DNA from: Blepharisma japonicum | Lineage: Eukaryota; Ciliophora; Heterotrichea; Heterotrichida; Blepharismidae | Reading direction: 5' to 3' | DNA: 64,000 nucleotides | Assembly (NCBI GenBank): GCA_949751835.1 | Contig: CATKHK010000120.1 | Coordinates: 1-64,000 of the forward strand | In this document: piece by piece, positions 22,275 to 33,749 of the stretch | Layout: the number at the start of each line of letters is the position of its first letter | Numbering within the stretch: the first letter of the stretch is position 1 | Notes under the pieces: generated by a model | What the model was told of the DNA's origin: nothing | Databases searched by the model: none | Seen by the model: only the letters and a program-made list of their open reading frames with translations | Made by a program: the position numbers and the translations under genes

Positions 22275-23360
22275 TTAAAGCACTATCAGCCCTAAAATTA
22301 TCAAAGCAAAGCCATATACAGCACTGGTATATTGATCAGAGTAGTAGGAGGGATCATAAATTCCCATATTATCAGCACATTCGTCAATAAATCCTGTTTG
22401 ATATACAGCCCAGTACTTAAGCTGATAGTTTAACTGATATCATAAATTATATTGGTCTGCATTTATTGATTGACATCTATTCATAACAAAAGGAGAACTT
22501 GAATGGGCATTTTCAGCTGAGCAGAGTGTTTCCGAGTACCCCAAATTTTCCCACACAACGGTCATAGTCCCTATTACACTCTGGATATAATTTTGAAAAA
22601 ATCCTCTATATCAGTCCTTAACTCCTGCACAGCCGCATGCTTCAGTCTGATATGTGGAGTTGTCAGACATATAGTTATAAACCCCAACGTCGCCAACTAA
22701 GCAGCTAAAAGGTGGGTATACAACATACCCATCCAAGTAAATTTGTAATGAATCACATATTTTAGTATTTTCATTGAGAAAATTTGTTTGGCAAAATCTT
22801 GCTTCTTGAGCTGGGCGTCCAATAGTTAGGGAAAAAAAAGAGGTGCATACATTATTATTACACCCCGACCCAGGCATACAAGTTAGGTCTGATGTGCAGG
22901 ATGCACCATTGGCACTTGAAGAAGTGCATAATCCGCTACCTGAAGAAGTGTCACAGTAAGCAGTGCTAGCACATTGATTATTTGATGTGCATGATGCCCC
23001 AGTTTTTCGTCCTGTGCAGACGCTGTTTTTGCATACGTTCGAGGCACAATCAGCAACTACACAGCATGGAGACCCGTTTAGAAGTGTGGCATCTCCATCG
23101 CATGGAAATGATATGACTTGGCTCGGAGAGCAATTTACGTTTGTCCATTCAGATTCTTCAAGTTCATATTTGCTGAAGACGCCTACACATTCATAATCTG
23201 GTGCGCACTCTTCGAGGGTGACTTTTCTATTTTCATGGTCTACGTTTAGACAGGTCTCAATAGTTCTCGTTGTGTTGCAGCCGAATTGATAGCAGTTGGT
23301 AATGCCTAAAGATTGTGTATACTTTATGAGTAATAGTAAAACCAAAAAAATTGGTATCAT
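22275..23360 (-). CDS. secreted Cys-rich surface protein, possibly GPI-anchored
   Basis: A 361-residue protein reading two TGA as Trp. It begins with a strong signal peptide (IPIFLVLLLLIKYTQSLG) and ends in a hydrophobic segment (SAVYGFALIILGLIVL) with no charged tail, the pattern of a GPI-anchored protein. Residues about 75-175 are an EB-like/Dickkopf-like Cys array: CCVVADCASNVC, GASCTSNNQCASTAYC, GASCTSDLTCMPGSGC. No catalytic domain is seen. Probably an external coat protein. The single-exon model fits composition throughout. Confidence 0.8.
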
Positions 23361-23739
23361 TTATATTTAATTAAAGAATTTTATAATAACTATGCTTGGT
23401 ATTATACAAAAAAAGGAAACAAAAATTTCATACGTATAGACAATTAAACAAAATCTCTATTTATTGAGTGATCTTATTCTCCAAAAGTCAGTGATGGGCT
23501 TAAGTTACCTTAGAACTTAATTGCTATCGCCATCTATAGCTTTTGGTAAACGAATTGCTCCATGAGAATTAATAACACCAGATAAGTTATATACCTTATA
23601 ACTTATAATCAGCTATATATTTATTCTTTATATGAATGCTAGTTTATAGCGTTGTTAATAATAATTTTAAGTATCTCCCCAATTAAGCATTAGAATTTTA
23701 AAATTATGTGTGCTAATATTAAAGAATTTCTCACATTTT
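23361..23739. other. divergent intergenic region
   Basis: About 380 AT-rich nt between divergent genes, presumably holding both promoters. No RNA gene or repeat recognised. Confidence 0.4.
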
Positions 23740-25083
23740 ATGAGTATTTATAGGGTAGACATCGCAAACCCAAAAATTCAAAATGCCCTCAAAGAGCTCG
23801 GAATTGCCCCTGAAGAACTTATAGTCAAAGATATTAACGACTTTTTTGAGCCTGGGATTAATGAAAAAATCCAAGAGCTTCGTTATGAGCATCATAAGCA
23901 AAAACTGAACTCGCTTGCTTCTAGTATCCAGTCTTATATTAAAGATAATCACAAAGAGCGGTCTCGGGCTTCATCTCAAACCCGTTCCACAATTTCTCAA
24001 TATGCCAACGAACTCTCCATAGAAAAAATTTCTAAGCAGCATAGATCAAGTTTGGCACAAAAATTAGAAGAAGAAAGCAAGAGGAGGAAACTCTTAGAAA
24101 TTGTTAATAAAAAGCTTAACAGAAAATCTTTAATTGAAAAACAGCTTAAAAGAGAAGTGGAAGAAAGAAAAAATAAAGATGAGGAAAAAAGAAAGGCACA
24201 TAAAGATAGACTGAAAATGATTATCATGGAACAGATTAAAAAGAGAAAAAATATAAGTGAAAAAATACCAAGAAATTATAGCAAAACGCCTGAAATTAGT
24301 GTAGAAGAGCATAAGAGCAGGTTGTCAAGCAAGATAGGCTCAATTCTTGAGCAGAAAAAAGAGAGGGAGCTTGAAGAAGAGTACCAACTATTAGAAAGGT
24401 TGGAATTTTTGAATGAAAAAGTAGAAAAGTCTGCAGAATTGCATGAACAAATGCTTAAAACAAAGTCAGAAAAGATGAGCTACCACACACAAAAAATAGA
24501 AAATAAATTTCATAGTATCAGCTCTACAAAAGAAGAACTGGAACTGAATAAAGCGAAAAATATTGTAAACAATATCATCCAAAAATCATTAAGAAGAGGT
24601 AAAACTATTGTCGAAACAAATTCTCGGATAAAATCCGCACAAGGCAAATTCAGAGAAAAGCAGCTGAGAATCCGACACAACTTACAAGAAGTCACTCAAC
24701 AAGAAAAAGTGCGCATAAAAAGCATAGAAAACAAGCTGAATATCAGCTATGAAGCTGTAAGGCGAAAACAAGCAAGTTGGCTCAAAGATTTAGAAATAAA
24801 AAATGAGCTACAAAAAATGAAAGAGGAAGATGTATTTGAAAGCATAAGCAGAAAGAAAAGAATAGAAGATATCAAAAGAAACCGAATCATTGAAAAACAC
24901 AGCTTAATTAATCAAAAGCTTGAAGCTCTAAAAGAAGAAAAAGAGCGCTTCAATGAAATGAAAAGACATAAAGCACTCTCAGAATCAATAGAAAAAGACA
25001 ATGTAAGGGCACTTAAATACAAAATAGAAAAATCCAAAAACTTGGCAGACGCCAATCTTCTTTCATCAATTAATTGTAACTAA
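23740..25083 (+). CDS. long coiled-coil protein, unknown function
   Basis: A 447-residue protein starting at the first ATG (MSIYRVDIANPK). The N-terminal 45 residues are globular-looking (ALKELGIAPEELIVKDINDFF). The rest is a nearly continuous charged coiled coil rich in Lys/Glu/Arg (RRKLLEIVNKKL, KRKAHKDRLKM, KEEKERFNEMKRHK). The N-terminal phrase NPKIQNALKELGI...L.V..I.DF is like short motifs in axonemal or basal-body coiled-coil proteins, but I cannot assign a family. No TGA codons. Confidence 0.8.
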   Translation: MSIYRVDIANPKIQNALKELGIAPEELIVKDINDFFEPGINEKIQELRYEHHKQKLNSLASSIQSYIKDNHKERSRASSQTRSTISQYANELSIEKISKQHRSSLAQKLEEESKRRKLLEIVNKKLNRKSLIEKQLKREVEERKNKDEEKRKAHKDRLKMIIMEQIKKRKNISEKIPRNYSKTPEISVEEHKSRLSSKIGSILEQKKERELEEEYQLLERLEFLNEKVEKSAELHEQMLKTKSEKMSYHTQKIENKFHSISSTKEELELNKAKNIVNNIIQKSLRRGKTIVETNSRIKSAQGKFREKQLRIRHNLQEVTQQEKVRIKSIENKLNISYEAVRRKQASWLKDLEIKNELQKMKEEDVFESISRKKRIEDIKRNRIIEKHSLINQKLEALKEEKERFNEMKRHKALSESIEKDNVRALKYKIEKSKNLADANLLSSINCN

Positions 25084-25095
25084 TTTTAAATCTAA

Positions 25096-28000
25096 TTAAA
25101 GGGTTAAACCTGAAGGAATAGCCACAGAAGTATCTGCAGAAGCAGAAGCTGAAGGAGCAGCTAATTCTTCTTGTCTCTTGGAGAATACTTCAATAAGTGC
25201 TTTAACCTCATCAAGTTTCACGTTCATTTTTTCTATCTCATCAAGTTTCTTGTTCATGTCAGCTTTTTCTTTCGTTTTCTGCTCTTTTTGTTCAGCTGTC
25301 TTCTCAAAGCTTTTTAATTTCTCCTTGAGCTCATTTATCATTCAGCTAGATTTTTCATTGTTATTTTCAATAGTAGTCCTTAATTCTTCTACAATTTTAT
25401 TGATTTTCCAAGTGGCTCCATACCATTCTTCATCTTTTTTGAGGTCTCCAGCTTCAGCACAAATATGGATATATTTTTTCTCTCCAGGTATTTTTATATG
25501 TGACATAAGCTGTTCTTCTGCCAAAATCAGTTTGGCTATTTCTTTTCTGTCAGTTACTAAGTCATCATATTGAAATTTATCATAAATACTCCCTATAATA
25601 GAGATTAAGAGACTTGTCATTATCATAGAATTTATCAATGTTGCGATCACAAATAAAATCATTTCTCCAGAGGTGTAGTTCGATGTGTCAAATTCTCCTA
25701 AATCCAAACTGTATGAAAATGAAAGATATTTGGGGAAGTTTGAAAGTGAGTCTCTTTTTAAGGCTGTAAAAGCAAAGGCAAAAGCTATGGTTAAGTAGAA
25801 AAAGACGATGAAAAAAGAAACGAGGGACTTCAAGAGGTATTCGACTAAGACTAAAATTTTTCGAGTGTTTTTGAATAACTTGAAAAATGAAATGGCCTTA
25901 GCCCATAAAATTATGATTTGTAATGAAGTCAAAACTTCTGAGTTTTGCCAAAACCAACTCAGCAAACAAAGCTCGAAATATCTTCTCTCAAGTCCCCAGC
26001 CAAATTTTGATTTTATTTTAGTACTCATCTTTTTTTGGTAGATAATATAATAGAAGCCTATCAGGGTGTTCAATATCATCATCATAAAATAATAATACTG
26101 ATTTTTTAAAGAAATAATAGCAAATATAGATAATATAAGCGCAATAATCAGATCTTGACCAAATCTACTTATCAATCTCGATTTGACACTATCCCACTTT
26201 TTTTCTAGTATAAATCCTATAAGTCTTGATTTTAGTATATTTTTGTTAGGAGTGCTAATTATACTGTCCAGGAAATTAATACTTTCCTCTGACCCAGAGG
26301 TCATATCGAATCTTATAGAACTCTGGTAAAATTCTAAAACTTTCCCTTCGTCCCCTATTTGTTCTTGTAGTGGGAATTCTTCTTTTGAAGGCTCAAGGTT
26401 TTTAGAAAGGACAATCAACGGCAGTTTTTGATTAATCGAACAAGTTTTCATTGCCAATTTCGCTGGAGATTTCATAATTAAATTATCATATAGCTTATCC
26501 AAGCATTGGTAGCCTTTATAATTGAGATTCGTAAGAGAGCTTTCTAAGAAGCACAACATATTTTTTCCTTCTGCTTTATTTAAAATTGCGTTTATTATTA
26601 CGTTTACGCATTCTACATTCCCTCTTTGATGGGCAATATCTAATGGAGTGAGATTTTTTCTGCTCAATAAAAATGGGGTATTGTTAGCTAGACATGCTTC
26701 TAGATGCTTTGGCATGTTAAAATATGCATAAATGTGGGCAGTGTTTATAAGCATTGGAGTTATAAACCAGCTATCCATCATAAGATCATAGGCTGGGGTC
26801 TCTCCAGAAATAATATTTATTAGATATTCTATATACCCAGAGCTGCTTCTTTCAGGTCCATACATATAAATGCTATTAGTCTCCATAGGGTTTTCTTTGA
26901 TATAAACGTCTTCTTTATCAGCCATAATAATATATTTTTCATCTGGGTTACAAGTCACAGCTAAACACAACTGATTGAATTTAAGAGAAGTAATTTTTGA
27001 GAAGTTTTGGCAGTCCCAAAAACAAACAGTTGTATCTGTAGACGCCGAAATGAAATATCTCCCATTTTTGCTGAAATAAAAATCGTTTACTGCTCCTGTA
27101 TGAGAATCTATAAATTTGATCAATGATAAAGTCTTGATATTTCATATCCCAAATGTAGAATCCCAGGATCCTGACACAAGAATTTCGTCATTCCTCGATA
27201 CCCTTAAGCATTTAACTTTTTTAGTATGCCCTTTAAGAATCCCAAGCTCAAGTCCTACCACTAAATCAAAAGCCACAATTTCGCAGTCCTCACCTCCTGA
27301 GAAAAGAATTGAAGAATCACTTGTAATTGCCAATGACCAAACTGTATTAGTGTGCTTTCTGATAACATATTTTGGAGGCCTATCAATATTGCTGACTGGG
27401 CTGTCATATTCTCTGATGGTGACTCTAAAAGCAGTGTCTCCAGTAATAAGATATTTACCATCAGGACTCACCAAAACAGCTTTAATTATTACATCATTTA
27501 AAAATGCCATTGGATATTTTTCAAAAGTATCTAAATCCCAAAAAATCATCTGTTTTTCAGCCGTACAAGTTATTAAATACTTCTCATCTGGTGTCATACA
27601 CATAGCATAAATCCCTGCTTCATGCTCGAGCTCCCTTACTTTTTTCTGAAAATCCCACACAATAGCTTTTTTATCATTTGCGTTAGTGTAAAACAAGTTT
27701 CTAGACTCAGAGTAAATAGTGTTATATATATTACTAGTATGGCCTTTTAGCAGCACTTCATAGTCCATTTGTGGAACATTTCATATGAGAATCCTATGAT
27801 CTTCAGAAACTGTATAAATGAATTTCTCATCATCACTGATCAGCATTGCTTTAATCCAATTTTTGTGTCCTGTAAGCACAATTTCTCTTCTCTTATGAGT
27901 TAAATCCCAAACTCTGACAGTTGTATCATTACTAGAAGTAACTACAATTTGGTCATTATGAATCCAATCTAGATTTGCAACTCTTTTTTCGTGTCCTTCA

Positions 28001-28821
28001 AGTTTGTGGAGCAAGTTCCATGTTCCGAATTCCCAAATATAAGCAATTCCGTCGTTGTCGCCTGCGGCGACCATAGACTTGCTTTTAGTTATTTTTACGA
28101 TTCAGACACTGTTGGTTGGTCCAGTTAAAACTGTTTCTATTGATTGTGAGACTGTATTGTAAACTTTTACGACTCTGTCAGCTCCACCTGTAATGAGATG
28201 TTCTCCATCAATACTTAGGTCCATAGTCAGCATTCTGTCATTGTGGGTATAAATGATTTTGGAGTCTCCTCTGTTGATGAGGTCCCAAGTTCTTACTGTT
28301 TTATCATCACTTCCTGAGTAAAGGACGGTTTCATCTGGTGAAAACATGACTTCACTTACTTTATCAGTATGTCCTTCCATCACATCAACTTGTGTAAAAG
28401 TGCTTAGCTCGAATTTCCTTATTTTTCCTTCTTTTCCTGCTACTAAGACATATTCATTGCTTTTTGGTAAAGCTGTTGTATAAAGCCCACCCCCAGGGAG
28501 TTGAACATCGTTGATACACTCTTTAGTCAACCTGTTAATTATAGCAAGTCTTCCTTCGACGCTACAAATGACAAAGCACTTTTTATCAGCAGTCAGCTGA
28601 AGACTGTTTCCTTTGAAAGGAATTGGAATAGCATCAGGATGGTATTTTTCAGCATGCTGGAATAGATTTCTTATATCTTCGCTGAAAGCAATTTTGGTAT
28701 CATTAAAAAGAGCAGATAGAATAGGATTTGTCCTGTATTTCACTGTAGCCTCATTCTTTGCTTGAAGAAGCTGCTCTTGCTCAGAATTCATATTTATTAT
28801 TTGCATGGTCGCATTAGTCAT
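25096..28821 (-). CDS. WD40 / ankyrin-like / TRP-type channel fusion
   Basis: A single 1241-residue frame reading four TGA as Trp, each at the end of a WD40-like or linker strand. Residues about 60-660 hold at least ten WD40 repeats, probably two propellers (GHTDKVSEVMFSPDETVLYSG, GHEKRVANLDW, GSDDKTVRTWDL). An ankyrin-like stretch (NLTPLDIAHQRGNVECVNVI) lies near 720. Residues about 890-1085 carry six hydrophobic segments: S1 DLIIALILSIFAII, S5 SLVSFFIVFFYLTIAFAFAF, a re-entrant pore-like loop (FSYSLDLGEFD), and S6 ending LLISIIGSIYDKF. This matches the TRP/polycystin layout. A coiled coil closes the protein (NELKEKLKSFEK). I infer a cation channel with an N-terminal propeller sensor or scaffold. 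It starts 26 nt from a divergent gene. Confidence 0.88.
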
Positions 28822-28847
28822 ATTTTTTAGCTTAATTTTCGTTATAA
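28822..28847. promoter_or_regulatory. 26-bp divergent promoter region
   Basis: Only 26 bp separate the ATG of the WD40-channel gene (minus) from the ATG of the acidic membrane protein (plus). Both start signals and 5' UTRs must overlap or lie inside the opposite gene. The sequence is T/A-rich. Confidence 0.5.
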
Positions 28848-29453
28848 ATGGCAGCTTTATACTTAAGCTTGGTTTTTTTAGTGTTTGCCAAAGATCTTGT
28901 ATTTCAACAGCATATGGGCCGCGGAAGATTGTTTTTGCCTACTAGGTTTGGGCTAGTCCTTGCAGATGATAATGGATTATATGAAGATCCAAATGAGGAA
29001 TATAATTTGAATATGAAAAATAAAGGTGAAGAGGTGGAAAATGATAATAAAAATATTGAAGAGGATGTTTTAAATGAAGAAAATTTAAAGAAAAATGATG
29101 AAATGTTGGATAAAAATGATGAAAGTAATAATAGTGGGAATTTTAATGGGACAAAGCTGGAAAATAGTGAAGGAAATGAAAAAGATATAGGTAATGGAGC
29201 AATCGAGAACTCAGACCTTGAAATTGTGAATGGTTTTGAAGATGAAAATATAAAAGATGAGCAGAAAAACGAAGAGGAGAGTCCTTTGATTTTTCAGTAC
29301 CAAAATTCAAATATTCAAGATGAATCAACTGAATCTCTTAATAAGAAATCTGAAGAAGAAATATCAGAAGATAACAGCCTTTCATTTGTGATTTTATCTT
29401 TTATAGGATGTACATTTCTGATTTCACTAATTTACTTGCATTATAAACACTAA
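28848..29453 (+). CDS. acidic single-pass membrane protein
   Basis: A 201-residue protein with a hydrophobic signal (AALYLSLVFLVFAKDLVFQQ), a very acidic Asn/Glu/Asp-rich middle (about 45-175) and a C-terminal membrane helix (LSFVILSFIGCTFLISLIYL) ending in a short basic tail. It is a type I membrane topology. Low-complexity composition prevents family assignment; a surface or secretory-granule protein is possible. No TGA codons. Confidence 0.7.
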   Translation: MAALYLSLVFLVFAKDLVFQQHMGRGRLFLPTRFGLVLADDNGLYEDPNEEYNLNMKNKGEEVENDNKNIEEDVLNEENLKKNDEMLDKNDESNNSGNFNGTKLENSEGNEKDIGNGAIENSDLEIVNGFEDENIKDEQKNEEESPLIFQYQNSNIQDESTESLNKKSEEEISEDNSLSFVILSFIGCTFLISLIYLHYKH

Positions 29454-29774
29454 ACCTATATTTATACTTAAATAGACATAAAATCCTTATACATTTTACT
29501 ATACTAGTCAAAAATTTGTACTATTTTAGCTATAATTAAAAATGTATTAAAGTATATAGTGAAAACTTTAATATATGTGCGAGTTTCCTATTAAACTTAC
29601 TCTCTTTTTAAATTAAATAATTTTTTGAATAAAAGGTATCTAAGCTATTAATTAATTAAGGAAATAATGATCCTACTACTGCACTCTAGACTCCTATGTT
29701 TTAGATTAAAATTAATCGTGCATCTTTTATGATTTTTAAAACTTTTCTTCCCTCCAACTTATCCCAAGTAAAAA
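29454..29774. other. intergenic, nothing recognised
   Basis: About 320 AT-rich nt between two plus-strand genes. No gene, RNA or repeat seen. Confidence 0.4.
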
Positions 29775-30101
29775 ATGGGTGTCGAGCTTGAAACAATAAA
29801 ACCAGGAGACGGAGTGAACAGACCAAGAAAAGGACAAACAGTCAGAGTCCACTATGAAGGGTTCCTCACCAACGGTACCAAATTTGACTCCAGCAGAGAC
29901 AGAGGTGAAATGTTTAGCTTCAAACTAGGTGTTGGCCAAGTTATCAGAGGTTGGGATGAAGGAGTTGCTCAGATGTCAATTGGTCAAAGAGTCCGCATGA
30001 CTATCTCCCCTGACTATGGCTACGGCGCAAGAGGTGCTGGTGGCGTCATCCCTGGCAATGCGACTCTCATCTTCGACGTGGAGCTCTTTAGTTTTAGCTA
30101 A
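29775..30101 (+). CDS. FKBP12-type peptidyl-prolyl isomerase
   Basis: A 108-residue, single-domain FKBP matching FKBP12 in length. Conserved pocket residues are visible: [27 protein letters not shown] (the pocket Trp), [11 protein letters not shown] and [13 protein letters not shown]. It catalyses cis-trans isomerisation of Xaa-Pro bonds in the cytosol and is the FK506/rapamycin receptor in other eukaryotes. The next gene starts 25 nt after its stop. Confidence 0.97.
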   Translation: MGVELETIKPGDGVNRPRKGQTVRVHYEGFLTNGTKFDSSRDRGEMFSFKLGVGQVIRGWDEGVAQMSIGQRVRMTISPDYGYGARGAGGVIPGNATLIFDVELFSFS

Positions 30102-30126
30102 GTAACCATTGAAAGCTCGTAATAAA

Positions 30127-31590
30127 ATGGAGGAAGCCTTACTCTCAGAACTCGTAGCCCACGATGAGATCCCAAACTCCTTCGAATTCGCCCTGCACCT
30201 GAATAAAAGCCACCAAGAACTCGCCAGCGCTATAAGCAGTCTCTCAATGGACGAATTTATTATTGCTGAGCACAGAGAACAACTAGTTCCTGAGCTCACT
30301 GATAAAGGCAAAGAATTCGTAAGAGAAGGCTCTCCTGAAGTAATCGTTTATAACTACGTCTTAAACAATCCTGGGGTCTCTCAAGCCCAAATCCAAACCA
30401 CTCTAGGTGAAGTAGGGAAATTTGGCTTTTCGCAAGCAATGAAAAATAAGTGGATTGGAATTGATAAAGAAACAAAGCTGATCAATGTAACTGTAGACCA
30501 CGTCGATGATACTGTAAAACTTCAGCTAGAAGCCTTCCAAAGAAATGAAGAAGTAAAAATCGATGAACTCAGGAAGAGAAAACTCATAGACAACGTCAAA
30601 AGATCTTATTTCGTTATCAGAAAAGGACCAAATTTTGCACCCCAAAGGCAAAAGCCAGAAGCAGAGCTAACTTATGATATGATAAGAGCAGGGAACTGGA
30701 AAACCACTACCTTCAAAGAATACAACTTTAACGCCAAAGGAAAATATCCAGCCGGTGGACATCTGCATCCACTGTTAAAAGTTCGCGCTCAACTTAGGAA
30801 CATCTTGCTTGATATGGGATTTGAAGAGATGCCAACTAACACCTTTGTGGTCAGCAGTTTTTGGAACTTTGATGCCCTTTTCCAACCTCAAGCTCACCCA
30901 GCCAGAGACGCCCACGACACTTTTTTCATTAAAAGCCCAGAATTTGCCAATGACTTTGAAGACGACTACAGACAAAGAGTCCAAGAAGTCCATGAAAGAG
31001 GTGGTTACGAAAGTATTGGATTTAGGTATAACTGGAGCATTGATGATGCTCGCAAAAATGTGCTCAGAACACATACAACTGCAAATTCCTCAAAAATGCT
31101 ATATAAATTAGCCCAAAGTGGCTTCAAGCCTAAGAAATATTTCAGCATTGACAGAGTTTTTAGGAATGAAACTTTGGACGCGACCCATTTGGCAGAATTT
31201 CACCAAATTGAAGGAGTGGTGGCTGATAGGAATATTGGATTGGCAGATTTGATTGGGATTATTGCTGAGTTCTTCAGGAGGATGGGGATCACTGATATAA
31301 AATTCAAGCCTGCTTATAACCCATACACAGAGCCGAGCATGGAAATATTTGGGTACCACCCTATTCTGAAGAAGTGGACAGAAATTGGAAATTCAGGAGT
31401 TTTCAGGCCAGAAATGTTGAGACCAATGGGACTTCCTGAAGATGTGAATGTGCTGGGATGGGGACTGTCACTTGAAAGACCTACTATGATACAGTATTCT
31501 ATTGGAAATATTAGAGACTTGTTTGGATCCAAATTAGAGCTGAGTGGAATCCAGTCTAACCCGATCTGCAGATTTAAAACAGATGACTAA
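30127..31590 (+). CDS. FARSA: cytosolic phenylalanyl-tRNA synthetase alpha subunit
   Basis: A 487-residue, single-exon protein. The N-terminal winged-helix DNA-binding-like repeats (about 1-165) and the class II catalytic core are those of archaeal/eukaryotic PheRS alpha. Motif 1 is near [17 protein letters not shown]; motif 2 is around [10 protein letters not shown]...[13 protein letters not shown]; motif 3 is [12 protein letters not shown]. It charges tRNA-Phe together with the beta subunit, which is not in this window. An in-frame non-ATG extension is ignored; ATG 30127 is the first Met and matches the family's start. Confidence 0.97.
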   Translation: MEEALLSELVAHDEIPNSFEFALHLNKSHQELASAISSLSMDEFIIAEHREQLVPELTDKGKEFVREGSPEVIVYNYVLNNPGVSQAQIQTTLGEVGKFGFSQAMKNKWIGIDKETKLINVTVDHVDDTVKLQLEAFQRNEEVKIDELRKRKLIDNVKRSYFVIRKGPNFAPQRQKPEAELTYDMIRAGNWKTTTFKEYNFNAKGKYPAGGHLHPLLKVRAQLRNILLDMGFEEMPTNTFVVSSFWNFDALFQPQAHPARDAHDTFFIKSPEFANDFEDDYRQRVQEVHERGGYESIGFRYNWSIDDARKNVLRTHTTANSSKMLYKLAQSGFKPKKYFSIDRVFRNETLDATHLAEFHQIEGVVADRNIGLADLIGIIAEFFRRMGITDIKFKPAYNPYTEPSMEIFGYHPILKKWTEIGNSGVFRPEMLRPMGLPEDVNVLGWGLSLERPTMIQYSIGNIRDLFGSKLELSGIQSNPICRFKTDD

Positions 31591-31648
31591 GAATATCCAA
31601 TAAATTTCTATCTATAATAAAATATCTTAAGAAGCTAAGAAATAATAA

Positions 31649-32332
31649 ATGTTGTCCAGATATATTATTCGCTTTGGTCGCAGCAATCTAAGGTATTTCT
31701 CACAAGCCGCTCAAGCAGCTCAAGTGACTCCAAGCAAGCCAGCTCAAAGCCCCGCAGAAATTCTACTTGGCAAATTGGAGCCTGAAATAAGAAAGGACTT
31801 CCACGTCGTTGACTTCAAAAATGTCCCAGCCTTCACTCTTGGCAACTACAGCGAACAGATGGAGTCAGCTTGTATCGAATTACTTAACGGCCTACGAAGC
31901 ATCCAGGGTGGAAGAGGCGCTGTCAACTTTATCGAAGCAATCCAAGTCTATAGCTTCTTGGAATATCAGCCTTTAGCCAATGCAGCCAAGGTAGAATCAC
32001 TCGGAAACAATCAATTCAAAGTCAGCGTTTTTGACCCATCCAATGCCCCTCAAGTAGAGCTCGCCCTTAAGAATTCTCCTTTCAAGCTCCAAACTCAGAG
32101 AAACCTTGACGTTATTAGCGTGACTATGACTCTCGATAAAGAAAACACTCTCAAGGCAGCTGAAAACTTAGCTGAGGAGGCAAGAAAAAAGATCACTGCA
32201 GTGTACCAGGAAGGATTAAAAAGATTTAAAGGAAGAGACGCTAATGGAGAAAGATCAATGGAGATCTTGAAGCAAAATAGCCTGCAAAGAATTGATCAGT
32301 TGTTGGCCAAGAAACAAGACCAATTTAAGTAA
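31649..32332 (+). CDS. mitochondrial ribosome recycling factor
   Basis: A 227-residue protein. The first 30 residues (SRYIIRFGRSNLRYFSQ) are a typical mitochondrial presequence. The rest is RRF: domain I helices and the domain II core (VVDFKNVPAFTLGNYSE, ending LKAAENLAEEARKKITAVYQEGLKRF). With EF-G2 it splits post-termination mitoribosomes. Sequence is diverged from bacterial RRF (the usual RTGRA region is not clear), so confidence is slightly reduced. Confidence 0.85.
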   Translation: MLSRYIIRFGRSNLRYFSQAAQAAQVTPSKPAQSPAEILLGKLEPEIRKDFHVVDFKNVPAFTLGNYSEQMESACIELLNGLRSIQGGRGAVNFIEAIQVYSFLEYQPLANAAKVESLGNNQFKVSVFDPSNAPQVELALKNSPFKLQTQRNLDVISVTMTLDKENTLKAAENLAEEARKKITAVYQEGLKRFKGRDANGERSMEILKQNSLQRIDQLLAKKQDQFK

Positions 32333-32392
32333 GTGAGTAAATCACTCTTCGAAGTATTCGAAAATTAATAGGAAAATAATTAGCAAAGAAAA

Positions 32393-33604
32393 TTAGCTGG
32401 TTTCTCGGATGTGGACGACTGATTTGGGGAAAAGACCAGCTTCTTCTAAAGTTTGGGATTTATTATTGAGGACTACTAATGGGAAATTTATGACAATTTC
32501 AAAGCTAGAGAGGTCTAATGTTTCAATAAAATCATAAAGAATTTCTACTGTCTGTGTCGCGTAAAATCTTCTTTCACATTTTTGTCCATCTGGCAGCCTA
32601 AATGATATCTGTGCAATATTATTCCCATTTTCAGGCTCAGGACCAATTTTTTCGATTTTTTGTCTTTTGGCTTCTTCTTTTCTCAGCCTTTTCTCCTTTT
32701 CTTCTTTCTCTTCTTTCAATTTTTGCTTTCTTTTAGCTTCTTCTTGCTGATATCTTTCCCTTACAATTCTTTCTGCTTCTTCATGCTCTAAATCTTGCTG
32801 TCTTCTTATGATTCTCTCATACTGCAGCTCTGAGTCCCCATTCAGAAATATTGAATTTTCTCCATTTATGCATTGGTTCAGCTCATTAATAAGGGCATTT
32901 AACTGAATTGGCGCTTTTATAATTTTGATTACTTCAGGGTTATTAATTTCTTGAGGATTTAAGACAACAAAACAGGGAAATTGTGTCAATTGGAATGCTA
33001 ATATTGTGGCCCTGCCATCTGGAGAAGTTTGGTCAACACCTCAGGAAATAAAATTATTTTCGAGAAATGAGGTTAATTCTTGGCTGCAGAGAACAGAAGT
33101 TATCCATTGGCTTGAAACTGAAAAAGAATTAATGAAGAGGAGAAGCAGTTTGTGAGATTTTTGGGCCTCAGATAGAGATTCTTGAAGTTTGAGATTGGTA
33201 AAGGGAACTCTTGGAGAATAGTTACTGAGAATAGAGATAAAAGCAGAAGCATCGTCTGATGTCCTCACTGGAGGGTAAAAATAATTATAAGCTAAGTAAA
33301 ACATTCAGCTTATACCAGAGACTATTTTTTTCTGTCCTCACTTTGCATATCTTATAATAGCCCAGTTTGATTCTGAAGGTGCTGAATCTTGAATAAGAGG
33401 ATCCTGAATATCATCAGATGCTACAGAATCTTGCAAATTATAATTGTTTCTTGGTATTGACAAAAATTCATTGCTCGCCGATATTACGTCGAAATTATGT
33501 TTATTCAATAATTCCATTGCCACATCTGTATCATAACTCTCAGTTATTGCTTGAAAATTAAGCAAGGCTTCTTGCTGATTGCTATTAAGCTTTGTAGAGT
33601 ACAT
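32393..33604 (-). CDS. FAF2/UBXD8-like UBA-UAS-UBX protein
   Basis: One 403-residue frame reading three TGA as Trp. Residues about 5-45 are a UBA domain (NSNQQEALLNFQAITESYDTD). A hydrophobic hairpin lies near 90-120 (ISWMFYLAYNYFYPP). A thioredoxin-like UAS domain follows (HKLLLLFINS; FPCFVVLNP). A charged coiled coil (about 255-320) precedes the UBX domain (ISFRLPDGQKCERRF). This order matches FAF2/UBXD8, the p97/Cdc48 adaptor of ER-associated degradation and lipid droplets. The TTG-initiated upstream extension is rejected; ATG 33604 is the natural start. Confidence 0.9.
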
Positions 33605-33749
33605 AATTTTTATATTAGAAACAAAGATGAGTGCATTTTTCTTTATTTTTATCAATGAGGCTTTATTTAACAATTATAAGCTTCTCTGCTTATTTTAATG
33701 AAATTTATTAAATTATCTGCCCACAAATTAATCACTAATTTTAAGTAAT

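Noticed and set aside
30109-30126. Upstream TTG extension of PheRS alpha
   Set aside because: Non-ATG; the first ATG (30127) matches the family's N-terminus.
33605-33673. Upstream TTG extension of the FAF2-like protein
   Set aside because: Non-ATG start; the ATG at 33604 begins right before the UBA domain.
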